In this document: one piece after another, positions 1 through 5,966 of the stretch
Layout: the number at the start of each line of letters is the position of its first letter
How positions within the stretch are numbered: position 1 is the first letter of the stretch
Origin: an uncultured Eubacteriaceae bacterium
Lineage (GTDB): Bacteria; Bacillota; Clostridia; Lachnospirales; CAG-274
NCBI GenBank assembly: GCA_938042265.1
Contig: CALIRN010000156.1
Span: forward strand, 1-9,790
Length of the DNA: 9,790 nucleotides
Direction of reading: 5' to 3'
Notes under the pieces: generated by a model
What the model was told of the DNA's origin: nothing
The model's database searches: none
The model's input: only the letters and a program-made list of their open reading frames with translations
Program-made: the position numbers and the translations under genes

Positions 1-425
1 AGGTAATAGGTATCAATACGGCAAAGCTTTCCAGCTCCAGTGTTGAGGGTACGGGCTTTGCAATCCCTACCTCGGTTGCAAAAAGCATTATAGAGGAGCT
101 TATGCAGAAGGGTACTGTTGACAAGCCTTACCTTGGCATTGAGGTTTACACTATCAATGAACAGTTTAAGCGTATTTACAACATCAATTATGACGGTGTA
201 TTTGTAACCGGCATAGAAGAGGGCAGTGCAGCAGAACAGGCAGGTCTGCAGGTAACAGATATTATTGTGGGTATTAACGGACAGACCATTACAACAGGTG
301 ATGAGCTTTCAAATGCCATAAGCAGGTATAAATCAGGTGATAATATAACCTTATCAATTATAAGAAACGGCTCAATGCAAATGACTTTGACAGCTACTCT
401 TGTCAATCAGAACGAGCAGTTTTAA
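1..425 (+). CDS. HtrA/DegP-type serine protease, C-terminal part (5' truncated)
   Basis: This is the C-terminal 140 or so residues of an S1C (HtrA/DegP) serine protease; the start and the catalytic triad lie left of the window. The reading frame begins at position 3 and ends at the TAA at 423-425. The visible part opens with VIGINTAK, the strand just after the catalytic serine loop in this family, followed by a GTGFAIPTS segment that closes the protease domain. A PDZ domain follows, with the PYLGIEV entry, EGSAAEQAGLQVTDII and an IRNG segment near the end. PDZ domains in this family bind exposed C-termini of misfolded substrates outside the membrane. It sits 18 bases upstream of a second protease gene with the same domain order, so the two are probably one operon of tandem paralogues. 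Membrane anchoring cannot be judged here. The family call is firm; substrate and exact role are unknown. Confidence 0.9.
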   Translation, partial: VIGINTAKLSSSSVEGTGFAIPTSVAKSIIEELMQKGTVDKPYLGIEVYTINEQFKRIYNINYDGVFVTGIEEGSAAEQAGLQVTDIIVGINGQTITTGDELSNAISRYKSGDNITLSIIRNGSMQMTLTATLVNQNEQF

Positions 426-443
426 TACAGGAGGCAGATAATT

Positions 444-1643
444 ATGAATGATTTTGAAAATAATAATAAAAAGGAAAAAAGCTTTGTAAAGCACTTTGCC
501 GCAGTTGCAGCAAAAACAATCGGCTTTGGTCTTGTAGCAGGCTTTGTATTCGGTTTTTCAATCCCCTTTGCCAGCGGTTATCTTACACCTAAAATTCAGC
601 AGAAGCTTACATCCCATCAGCAGTTAACAGCTTCAACCTTGGACGATGTTGCAGCAGATGATTATACCACTGTATCAATGGATGAGGCATCTGCAAACAC
701 CATTGAGGTTATCAAAAAAGTTAAGCCGTCTATTGTGTGCATCACCTCTGTTTCACAGTCGCAGAATATTTTTAATCAGGTATATCAGTCTGAGGGTTCG
801 GGCTCAGGTATAATGTTCTATAAGGATGACAGCAAGGTATATATTGCCACAAATAACCACGTTATTGACGGTGCTTCAAGTGTAAGTATATCCATCAATG
901 ACTCCGAAAATCTTATACCTGCCTCACTGGTAGGCAAGGATTCAAATGCTGATCTGGCTGTTATTTCCGTGAACATATCGGATATTACCGCAACAGGCAT
1001 TAATAATATTCAGCTTGCAACCTTCGGTGACTCCGACAGTCTTCAGGTAGGTGAGTCCGTTATTGCAATAGGTAACGCTTTAGGCAACGGCAACACTGCT
1101 ACGGCAGGCATTGTAAGCGCACTGCAGAAGGATGTTACAATCCAGGGCAGAAAGCTTTCTGTTATCCAGACTGACGCTGCCATCAACCCCGGCAACAGCG
1201 GCGGTGCTCTTGTAAACAGCAAAGGACAGGTAATTGGTATCAATACGGCAAAAATTGCCTTAGAGGAGGTTGAGGGAATAGGCTACAGCATTACCTCAAA
1301 TGTCTCCAAGCCTATTATTGAGCAGCTTATGAACAGCACCGATACTCCTACACTGGGTGTATATATTACAAGCATTACGGAGGATGTTGCAGCACAATAT
1401 AATCTTCCTCAGGCAGGCGTACTTATCCAGCAGATTATACCAGGCGGAAGTGCCGAAAATGCCGGCCTGAAAGCAGGTGATGTGGTAACTGCCTACAACG
1501 GCTCTCCCGTATTTAATTCAGAGCAGCTTATAAGTGCCGTTAAGGAGTCTAAGGTAGGAGATACGGCAAACCTTACCATTATACGTGACGGACAAAGCAA
1601 AACGGTAAGTGTAAAACTGCTTAAAGGCAGCAGTAGCTTCTGA
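444..1643 (+). CDS. Membrane-anchored HtrA-type serine protease with PDZ domain
   Basis: A complete 399-residue S1C protease. The ATG at 444 is preceded by AGGAGG at 429-434. Residues 1-20 are charged and probably cytoplasmic, and about 25-46 form one Gly/Phe-rich transmembrane anchor, so the enzyme should act on the outer face of the membrane. The trypsin-like domain spans about 80-295 with the whole triad visible: His139 in TNNHVIDGA, Asp170 in SNADLAV and Ser252 in NPGNSGGAL. A single PDZ domain covers about 303-393 (TLGVYI, GGSAENAGLKAGDVV, IIRDGQ). The layout matches the HtrA/DegP quality-control proteases of Gram-positive bacteria, which degrade misfolded exported proteins. It follows another htrA-type gene after 18 bases, so co-transcription is likely. 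I cannot tell which Bacillus-type paralogue (HtrA, HtrB or YyxA) it corresponds to, so no symbol is given. Confidence 0.95.
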   Translation: MNDFENNNKKEKSFVKHFAAVAAKTIGFGLVAGFVFGFSIPFASGYLTPKIQQKLTSHQQLTASTLDDVAADDYTTVSMDEASANTIEVIKKVKPSIVCITSVSQSQNIFNQVYQSEGSGSGIMFYKDDSKVYIATNNHVIDGASSVSISINDSENLIPASLVGKDSNADLAVISVNISDITATGINNIQLATFGDSDSLQVGESVIAIGNALGNGNTATAGIVSALQKDVTIQGRKLSVIQTDAAINPGNSGGALVNSKGQVIGINTAKIALEEVEGIGYSITSNVSKPIIEQLMNSTDTPTLGVYITSITEDVAAQYNLPQAGVLIQQIIPGGSAENAGLKAGDVVTAYNGSPVFNSEQLISAVKESKVGDTANLTIIRDGQSKTVSVKLLKGSSSF

Positions 1644-1650
1644 CCTAAAT

Positions 1651-1686
1651 ACAAAACCACCAATTAATTTTAGCCGGTGGTCTTGT
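1651..1686 (+). terminator. Weak hairpin after the htrA pair
   Basis: Arms at 1651-1661 and 1676-1686 can form 10 of 11 pairs (the ACCACC/GGTGGT core is perfect) around a 14-base loop, starting 8 bases after the protease stop codon. No T-run follows on the plus strand, so it may be an mRNA-stabilising hairpin or a leaky terminator rather than a full intrinsic terminator. Read on the minus strand it is followed by a T-rich stretch, but no minus-strand gene needs it here. Confidence 0.4.
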
Positions 1687-1706
1687 AGTAAAAATATTTC
1701 ACTTTT

Positions 1707-1742
1707 TATGCAAAAATATTAATTTTTTGTATATTTTGCATA
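1707..1742. repeat. Inverted repeat TATGCAAAA / TTTTGCATA
   Basis: Nine-base perfect arms at 1707-1715 and 1734-1742 are separated by 18 AT-rich bases, in the spacer before the 4-hydroxybutyrate dehydrogenase gene. The position suits a regulator binding region. TATGCAAA occurs again just after that gene at 2976-2983. The surroundings are very AT-rich, so chance cannot be excluded. No convincing sigma-A promoter with correct spacing was found in this spacer; CATAAT at 1769-1774 is the best -10 candidate but lacks a good -35. Confidence 0.35.
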
Positions 1743-1776
1743 TAGAATTTAACATTTTATTGTGTTATCATAATCC

Positions 1777-1830
1777 TAGCTGATGTGGGTCGCTATTTAA
1801 AGATATAGTGGGTACATCAGCTAATTTTTT
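1777..1830 (+). terminator. Nested hairpin plus T-run before 4hbD: terminator or attenuator
   Basis: A perfect 10-pair outer stem (TAGCTGATGT at 1777-1786 with ACATCAGCTA at 1814-1823) encloses a GGGT/GGT internal loop and a 6-pair inner stem (CGCTAT at 1791-1796 with ATAGTG at 1805-1810, one G-U pair) with an 8-base loop. ATTTTTT follows at 1824-1830, only 10 bases before the GGAGG of the next gene. The shape is that of an intrinsic terminator. It lies about 130 bases past the protease stop but close to the next start, so it could end the htrA transcript, act as an attenuator in the dehydrogenase leader, or form a small regulatory RNA. I do not recognise it as a known riboswitch class. Confidence 0.6.
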
Positions 1831-1851
1831 ACATGAATTTGGAGGCTTTTT

Positions 1852-2967
1852 ATGAAACAGTTCAGAGTAAGCCCCGTAATCTCCATTGCAGATACCTGCA
1901 AAGAGTTTGCCGAGGACTTTAAAATAAACGAAAGAGATTTGCTTATTATAGGTGAGCATACTTATAATGATTATTTTAAGGCGCTTGATACCAAAGCTAA
2001 CGTAGTATATTTACGTGCCTACGGCAGTGGAGAGCCAAGTGACGAAATGGTTGATAAAATGTATGCTGATGTGGCAAAGCTTGACTATAACAGAGTAATT
2101 GCAGTAGGCGGAGGCAGTATACTTGATGTGGCAAAGCTGTTTGCTTTAAAAAACATTTCACCTGCAATTGATCTTTTTGAACGCAGACTGCCCATTGAGC
2201 GTGATAAAGAGCTTATCCTTGTGCCTACCACCTGCGGTACAGGAAGCGAGGTTACAAATATCTCCATTCTTGAGCTTAAAAGCAGGCATACCAAGTTTGG
2301 ACTTGCAGTTGATGAGCTTTATGCCGATACAGCCGTACTTATACCTGAGCTTTTACAATCACTGCCCTTTAAGTTTTTTGCAACCAGCTCTATTGACGCT
2401 TTTGTGCACGCTATAGAATCCTATCTATCGCCAAAAGCAACTCCTTTTTCCGAAGCTTTCTCCATAAAGGCTATGGAAATGATTTTAACAGGCTACAAGG
2501 CTATTGCAAAAAATGGACCCGAAGCAAGGCTTCCTTATTTAAAGAACTTTCTTATGGCAAGTGCTTTTGCCGGTATTGCCTTTGGCAATGCAGGTACAGG
2601 CGCAGTACACGCAATGAGCTATCCTTTAGGTGGCATTTACCACGTGCCCCATGGCGAGTCAAACTACGCTATGTTTACAGGGGTTTTCAAAACCTATCAG
2701 GAGCTTAACCCAACAGGCAAAATTGCAGGGCTTAATAAATTCTTATCTGAAATATTGGAGTGTTATGAAGTGGAGGTTTATGAAAATATAGAAGTACTGT
2801 TTAATCACCTTATTACCAAAAAGGCTCTTCATGAATATGGTGTTAAGGAAACTGAACTTATGGAGTTCACTGACTCTGTGCTTGAAAAGCAACAGCGCCT
2901 TATGGCAAACAACTACACCGTCCTTAATAAGGATACGGTTTATTCAATATATAAAAAGCTCTATTAA
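1852..2967 (+). CDS. 4hbD: 4-hydroxybutyrate dehydrogenase (iron-type alcohol dehydrogenase family)
   Basis: This enzyme interconverts succinate semialdehyde and 4-hydroxybutyrate with NAD(H), a cytoplasmic step on the route from succinate towards crotonyl-CoA and butyrate in clostridia. The protein has 371 residues, the length I recall for the Clostridium kluyveri enzyme, and shares many stretches with it from memory: GEPSDEM, YNRIIAVGGGS-like, VPTTCGTGSEVTN, AGIAFGNAG, HVPHGE and a YKKLY C-terminus. Family features visible are the nucleotide-binding GGGS at 86-89 with Asp92, and four metal ligands with normal spacing: Asp182, His186, His253 and His267. The ATG at 1852 follows GGAGG at 1841-1845. 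The gene stands alone between a hairpin leader and a terminator; CoA-transferase, succinate-semialdehyde dehydrogenase and dehydratase partners are not in the window. The AraC-type regulator downstream is a possible controller (inference). A different short-chain semialdehyde or alcohol substrate is a lesser possibility. Confidence 0.9.
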   Translation: MKQFRVSPVISIADTCKEFAEDFKINERDLLIIGEHTYNDYFKALDTKANVVYLRAYGSGEPSDEMVDKMYADVAKLDYNRVIAVGGGSILDVAKLFALKNISPAIDLFERRLPIERDKELILVPTTCGTGSEVTNISILELKSRHTKFGLAVDELYADTAVLIPELLQSLPFKFFATSSIDAFVHAIESYLSPKATPFSEAFSIKAMEMILTGYKAIAKNGPEARLPYLKNFLMASAFAGIAFGNAGTGAVHAMSYPLGGIYHVPHGESNYAMFTGVFKTYQELNPTGKIAGLNKFLSEILECYEVEVYENIEVLFNHLITKKALHEYGVKETELMEFTDSVLEKQQRLMANNYTVLNKDTVYSIYKKLY

Positions 2968-2980
2968 TATAACTCTATGC

Positions 2981-3027
2981 AAAGGTGCATACCAAGGGAA
3001 TATCCCAAGGCTATGCGCCTTTTCTGT
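2981..3027 (+). terminator. Intrinsic terminator after 4hbD
   Basis: AAAGGTGCATA at 2981-2991 pairs with TATGCGCCTTT at 3012-3022 (11 pairs, one G-U). Inside, CC/GG and GGGA/TCCC pairs are separated by an AA/AA internal loop and capped by ATA. A T-rich tail (TTTTCTGTTT) follows. It starts 13 bases after the dehydrogenase stop, so it should separate that gene from the downstream regulator, which would then need its own promoter. Confidence 0.75.
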
Positions 3028-3029
3028 TT

Positions 3030-3056
3030 AATTAACCTGTTAATTCAGGAGGTGAT
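3030..3056 (+). promoter_or_regulatory. Palindrome abutting an extended Shine-Dalgarno of the regulator gene
   Basis: AATTAACCTGTTAATT (3030-3045) is a perfect 7-base inverted repeat with a 2-base spacer. It directly precedes AGGAGGTGAT (3047-3056), a ten-base match to the anti-Shine-Dalgarno end of 16S rRNA, with the ATG at 3060. The compact dyad is the size of a dimeric repressor site, and at this position it could serve autoregulation or form a small hairpin beside the ribosome binding site. The function is inferred from position only. Confidence 0.45.
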
Positions 3057-3059
3057 AAA

Positions 3060-4109
3060 ATGTACCGAGTTTCAGTTATAGCTTCTGACAGCAAAATATC
3101 CGACAGCATTGCTACCTCATCAATATGGACAAGACGTCCCGATTTTGAATATGCAGGCATAACCTCTGATGAGAGTAATGCCATCAGCTTTTTAACGGAA
3201 ACAAATTCCTCAATGGTATTTATTGATACAGCGGGGCGCAGTCCTCTGGAAATATCCGTAATTGATCATATAAAACGTATTCTGCCTGAGGTCTATATTG
3301 TACTTATAAGTGATGACAGCAGCTTTAAAACGGTAAGAAGCGGCTTTATAGCAGGCATATTTGATTATATTCTTACACCGATAAGCAATGATACTCTGGA
3401 AGATATACTGCTCAGACTTTATTACGACCTGGGAGACAGATATATATATACAGGTCTTAATGAAGCCATGGTTCCGTTAATTTATGCAATTACAAAAGGC
3501 AGCTCTGATGTTTCTCCATATTGCATCGGCATTGTCAAAAAAATTTACGGTAAGTTTTCAAATGACATTTTAACAGGATATATGGTTTCCCAAAAGGCTA
3601 AAACATATATTTATGATGAATTACTGCGTAAAACACCATGGCTAAGAAAGTTTGTATTTAAATACAACTTTATACATAATACCGGTGCCTGTGCCGAATC
3701 TGAAGCAGAGGTTTTAAGAAAATGGTCTCTGCATTTTCAGGAAATCGCCGACACAATACGAAAATATTCCGTTCTTGATAACTCCCTTATCAGCAATATA
3801 GGGTATTATGTTATTAATCACGTTGACGAGCATCTTTCCCTTGAAAACGTTTCAAACGGTGTATTTCTCAATAAAAGCTATATAAGCCATATTTTTAAAA
3901 AAATATCGGGCATCAGCTTTGTCAATTTTATTACCGATGTTAAAATTGACAGGGCAAAAATACTGCTTATGGATCCAAAGCTGAAAATATATGAAATAGC
4001 CTCACTGATCGGCTACAATAATCCTGAATACTTCAGCAGAGTTTTTAAGGCAACAACAGGCATTACTCCCAATCAGTACAGAAGCCGGCTTAATATTAAG
4101 GAGCCCTGA
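3060..4109 (+). CDS. Response-regulator-like protein with AraC-type DNA-binding domain
   Basis: A 349-residue cytoplasmic transcription factor. Residues 1 to about 122 read as a receiver (CheY-like) domain: beta strand RVSVIASD, candidate phospho-acceptor Asp56 in VFIDTAG, Ser84 in VLISDDS, and FDYILTPI. The receiver is degenerate: the switch lysine normally before the conserved Pro is Thr106, and the acidic pair at the N-terminus is reduced to Ser9-Asp10. Residues 125-240 form a mostly helical linker I cannot assign. Residues 245-345 are an AraC/XylS double helix-turn-helix, with SYISHIFKKISG in the first half and the signature IGYNNPEYFSRVFKATTG plus TPNQYR in the second. The domain order is that of YesN-type regulators, but no histidine kinase is adjacent. 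Its target may be the upstream dehydrogenase gene or itself (inference). Canonical phosphorylation is doubtful. Confidence 0.85.
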   Translation: MYRVSVIASDSKISDSIATSSIWTRRPDFEYAGITSDESNAISFLTETNSSMVFIDTAGRSPLEISVIDHIKRILPEVYIVLISDDSSFKTVRSGFIAGIFDYILTPISNDTLEDILLRLYYDLGDRYIYTGLNEAMVPLIYAITKGSSDVSPYCIGIVKKIYGKFSNDILTGYMVSQKAKTYIYDELLRKTPWLRKFVFKYNFIHNTGACAESEAEVLRKWSLHFQEIADTIRKYSVLDNSLISNIGYYVINHVDEHLSLENVSNGVFLNKSYISHIFKKISGISFVNFITDVKIDRAKILLMDPKLKIYEIASLIGYNNPEYFSRVFKATTGITPNQYRSRLNIKEP

Positions 4110-4116
4110 AAATAAA

Positions 4117-4170
4117 ACAGCTTCCCACCACCGATTATATATCGGCAACAGGAAGCTGTCTTTATTTTTA
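4117..4170. terminator. Bidirectional terminator between the regulator and thyX
   Basis: ACAGCTTCC at 4117-4125 pairs perfectly with GGAAGCTGT at 4151-4159. A second stem, CCGAT (4131-4135) with ATCGG (4141-4145), lies inside. On the plus strand a T-rich tail follows (4161-4170); on the minus strand the stem is followed by TTTATTTTC. It lies 7 bases after the regulator stop and 45 bases beyond the end of the tail from the thyX stop, so it can end both convergent transcripts. Confidence 0.88.
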
Positions 4171-4214
4171 TAAACATACTGTCCAAAACATAAAGTAACT
4201 TGTTAAAATATGCC

Positions 4215-4835
4215 TTACATTATATCATTGAAAAATACGGGCAGCTTTTCCTTTAACTCAGAAAGCAATGCACTACTTATTTCTCTTATCTGCGGATGAG
4301 CCGCAGGAGCTGTCCTGAGCCTAAAATAATGCCGCCACTGTCTTAAATTCATTGTAACCACTATTTCGGTTTTAAGGCTGTTAGGCAGTATACTCCTTGC
4401 CTCCTCAGGCTTTGCACCACACTCAATCATCTTATTATACATATTTTCAATAAACTGCATACTTTCAAGCCAAAGCTTATAGTTTTCACTGTCCTCGTCC
4501 CAGAAACAGGGCTTTATAAAGGTAAGCTCGTTGCCAAATTTATCCTGGCTGTAATTGCAGTAGCGTGTGCTTTCCTGGCTGTAGCTTGCTATTCTGTGTC
4601 TTACAAGCTCATGAGTAACACCTCTGTCACAGATAAATCTGACAGTAATTTTTTCATGCTCCAGCACCGATTCGTGTCCACGCTTAATAATGTTTGCAAT
4701 AAACTTTTCCGCTGTTCCGTCACCAATCCTGCCCTCGCTTTTATAGCAGGTACGTCCTGCCCTTTCAACAGTAAGCATTATTTTACCGGCGTCTATTTCA
4801 TCCTCAATTACATAATATGGTTTAATTATTTTCAT
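4215..4835 (-). CDS. thyX: Flavin-dependent thymidylate synthase ThyX
   Basis: ThyX methylates dUMP to dTMP using methylene-tetrahydrofolate, FAD and NADPH, in the cytoplasm as a tetramer. The 206-residue protein has the diagnostic RHR-x7-S motif at Arg79-His80-Arg81 to Ser89 (RHRIASYSQES, followed by TRYCNY). Gly53-His54-Glu55-Ser56 lies in the conserved N-terminal GHxS region. The C-terminal part carries the substrate-binding NLRQWRHYFRLR segment with Arg174 and then AAHPQIREI, a variant of the AQxEIR motif. The ATG at 4835 lies one base after the recR stop (TAAGATG), and the only Shine-Dalgarno-like sequence, AGAAGG, is inside the last recR codons, so translation is probably coupled. It is the last gene of the ybaB-recR-thyX unit. 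Its presence suggests dependence on ThyX, but whether thyA exists elsewhere cannot be seen. Confidence 0.95.
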   Translation of the reverse strand: MKIIKPYYVIEDEIDAGKIMLTVERAGRTCYKSEGRIGDGTAEKFIANIIKRGHESVLEHEKITVRFICDRGVTHELVRHRIASYSQESTRYCNYSQDKFGNELTFIKPCFWDEDSENYKLWLESMQFIENMYNKMIECGAKPEEARSILPNSLKTEIVVTMNLRQWRHYFRLRTAPAAHPQIREISSALLSELKEKLPVFFNDIM

Positions 4836-4836
4836 C

Positions 4837-5433
4837 TTACATTTCCCTTCTTCCCTCTAAGGCTCTGGATAAAGTAACCTCGTCCACGTACTCCAAATCG
4901 CTGCCTACAGGTACACCGTTAGCGATACGGCTTACCTTAATTCCCAAAGGCTTTATAAGTCTGCAAAGATACATTGCAGTGGTTTCACCCTCTATGCTTG
5001 TACCTGTTGCAATAATAACCTCCTCTGTTCCCTCATTCAAACGTGCAAGCAACTCCTTAATACGCAGATCCTCTGCGGTAATATCCTTCATAGGGGATAT
5101 TGCGCCGTGCAGCACATGGTAAAGACCGTTAAACTCCTTTGTCTTTTCATAAGCCGCCATATCCCTTGGCTCCTCCACCACCATAATAAGGTTTGGGTTT
5201 CGCTTAGGACTTCTGCACACCGGACATGGATCCTCATCTGTAAGGTTACAGCAGACAGAGCAGTACTTTACATTTTCCTTTGCGGCAAGAATGCTGTTTG
5301 CAAGCTGCTCCACATTTTCCTTAGACATATTAAGGATATAAAATGCCAGCCTTTGCGCAGTTTTTCCGCCCACTCCCGGCAGCCTTGAAAGCTCCTCAAT
5401 AAGCCTGGTTACATAATTTCCGTAATAATTCAT
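4837..5433 (-). CDS. recR: Recombination mediator protein RecR
   Basis: RecR works with RecF and RecO to load RecA onto single-stranded DNA at gaps. The 198-residue protein is of normal family length. It shows an N-terminal helix-hairpin-helix (RLPGVGGKTAQRLA, about 17-30), a four-cysteine zinc finger (Cys58, Cys61, Cys70, Cys73), a Toprim domain from about 80 (IMVVEEPRDM) and the C-terminal PVGSDLEYVDEVTLSRALEGR. In the Toprim region ATGTSIEGETTA replaces the usual ATNPTxEGEATA and IANGVPVG replaces IARGxPVG; Glu86, Glu87 and the EGE are kept, so function is probably intact. The start follows the ybaB stop by 14 bases with only a weak GAGAG upstream, consistent with coupling to ybaB. The stop lies 1 base before thyX. 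Confidence 0.96.
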   Translation of the reverse strand: MNYYGNYVTRLIEELSRLPGVGGKTAQRLAFYILNMSKENVEQLANSILAAKENVKYCSVCCNLTDEDPCPVCRSPKRNPNLIMVVEEPRDMAAYEKTKEFNGLYHVLHGAISPMKDITAEDLRIKELLARLNEGTEEVIIATGTSIEGETTAMYLCRLIKPLGIKVSRIANGVPVGSDLEYVDEVTLSRALEGRREM

Positions 5434-5447
5434 TAACGCTCACTCTC

Positions 5448-5804
5448 TCAGAAAAGACCACCCGGGATACCCATACCTGTAATCTGACCCATAGTACCGG
5501 TAACCGCATCATCAGCCTGTCTGATTGCCTCGTTTACAGCTGTAAGCACTAAATCCTGAAGCATCTCCACATCATCAGGGTCAACAACATCAGGCTGAAT
5601 TTCAATAGACTTAACAACCTTTTTACCTGTTATTACAACCTTAACGGCACCACCGCCGCTGGTAACTTCAAATTCCTTTGTTTCAAGATCCTGCTGAGCC
5701 TGCTCCATCTGCTTCTGCATCTTCTGGGCCTGCTTCATAAGGTTATTCATATTCATACCGCCCATGCCGCCGAAGCCGCCCATACCGCCACGTCCTTTTG
5801 CCAT
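5448..5804 (-). CDS. ybaB: YbaB/EbfC-family nucleoid-associated protein
   Basis: A 118-residue DNA-binding protein of the YbaB/EbfC family, dimeric nucleoid-associated proteins almost always found next to recR. The N-terminus (1-20) is rich in Gly and Met (KGRGGMGGFGGMGGMNMNN). A long helix from about 21-42 (LMKQAQKMQKQMEQAQQDL) is the tweezer-like coiled coil, followed by the beta core (EFEVTSGGGAVKVVITGKK) and a C-terminal helix (DLVLTAVNEAIRQ). The ATG at 5804 has an ideal AAGGAGG at 5820-5814. Upstream lie a structured leader and a sigma-A promoter (5935-5907), so this is the first gene of a ybaB-recR-thyX unit even though the family is normally co-transcribed from dnaX. Confidence 0.95.
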   Translation of the reverse strand: MAKGRGGMGGFGGMGGMNMNNLMKQAQKMQKQMEQAQQDLETKEFEVTSGGGAVKVVITGKKVVKSIEIQPDVVDPDDVEMLQDLVLTAVNEAIRQADDAVTGTMGQITGMGIPGGLF

Positions 5805-5818
5805 TATATTAGTCCTCC

Positions 5819-5895
5819 TTAAATACTGATTAATGCCGCCCTGTAAATTAAAAACTGATTAATTATGAATTAAATCAGTTTTTGCTAAAACGGCG
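5819..5895 (-). promoter_or_regulatory. Structured 5' leader of ybaB with alternative pairing
   Basis: In the transcript, AAAAACTGATT (5883-5873) pairs perfectly over 11 bases with AATCAGTTTTT (5860-5850) around a 12-base loop, ending in a T-run like an intrinsic terminator. A second copy of the 3' arm lies at 5834-5819; the two 16-base copies (5863-5848 and 5834-5819) differ at one base, and the second overlaps the AA of the AAGGAGG ribosome binding site. The first arm could therefore pair with either copy. A short CGCC (from about 5895) could also pair with GGCG before the second copy. This suggests attenuation or control of ribosome access; it is inferred from sequence only. Confidence 0.5.
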
Positions 5896-5906
5896 ATACT
5901 TATTAC

Positions 5907-5935
5907 ATTATATTGTATATTCGTAAATATTTCAA
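5907..5935 (-). promoter_or_regulatory. Sigma-A promoter for ybaB-recR-thyX
   Basis: On the minus strand TTGAAA (5935-5930) and TATAAT (5912-5907) are separated by exactly 17 bases, a near-consensus housekeeping promoter. Predicted transcription starts near 5900, giving a leader of about 95 bases to the ybaB ATG. It lies just downstream of the small membrane ORF, so the operon can be expressed apart from dnaX. Confidence 0.8.
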
Positions 5936-5966
5936 GTATGAAATTAATCTGCAATTTGTACATCAG

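Noticed and set aside
1777..1823. T-box or a known riboswitch before 4hbD, because of the GGGTAC run and nested stems
   Set aside because: The T-box core TGGNACC and specifier arm are absent, and no known aptamer consensus was recognised; kept only as an unclassified hairpin.
3541..3547. A7 runs in the AraC-type regulator gene as frameshift sites
   Set aside because: The phasing is AAA AAA rather than A AAA AAG, there is no functional reason for a shortened product, and they serve better as a warning that A-runs are common here.
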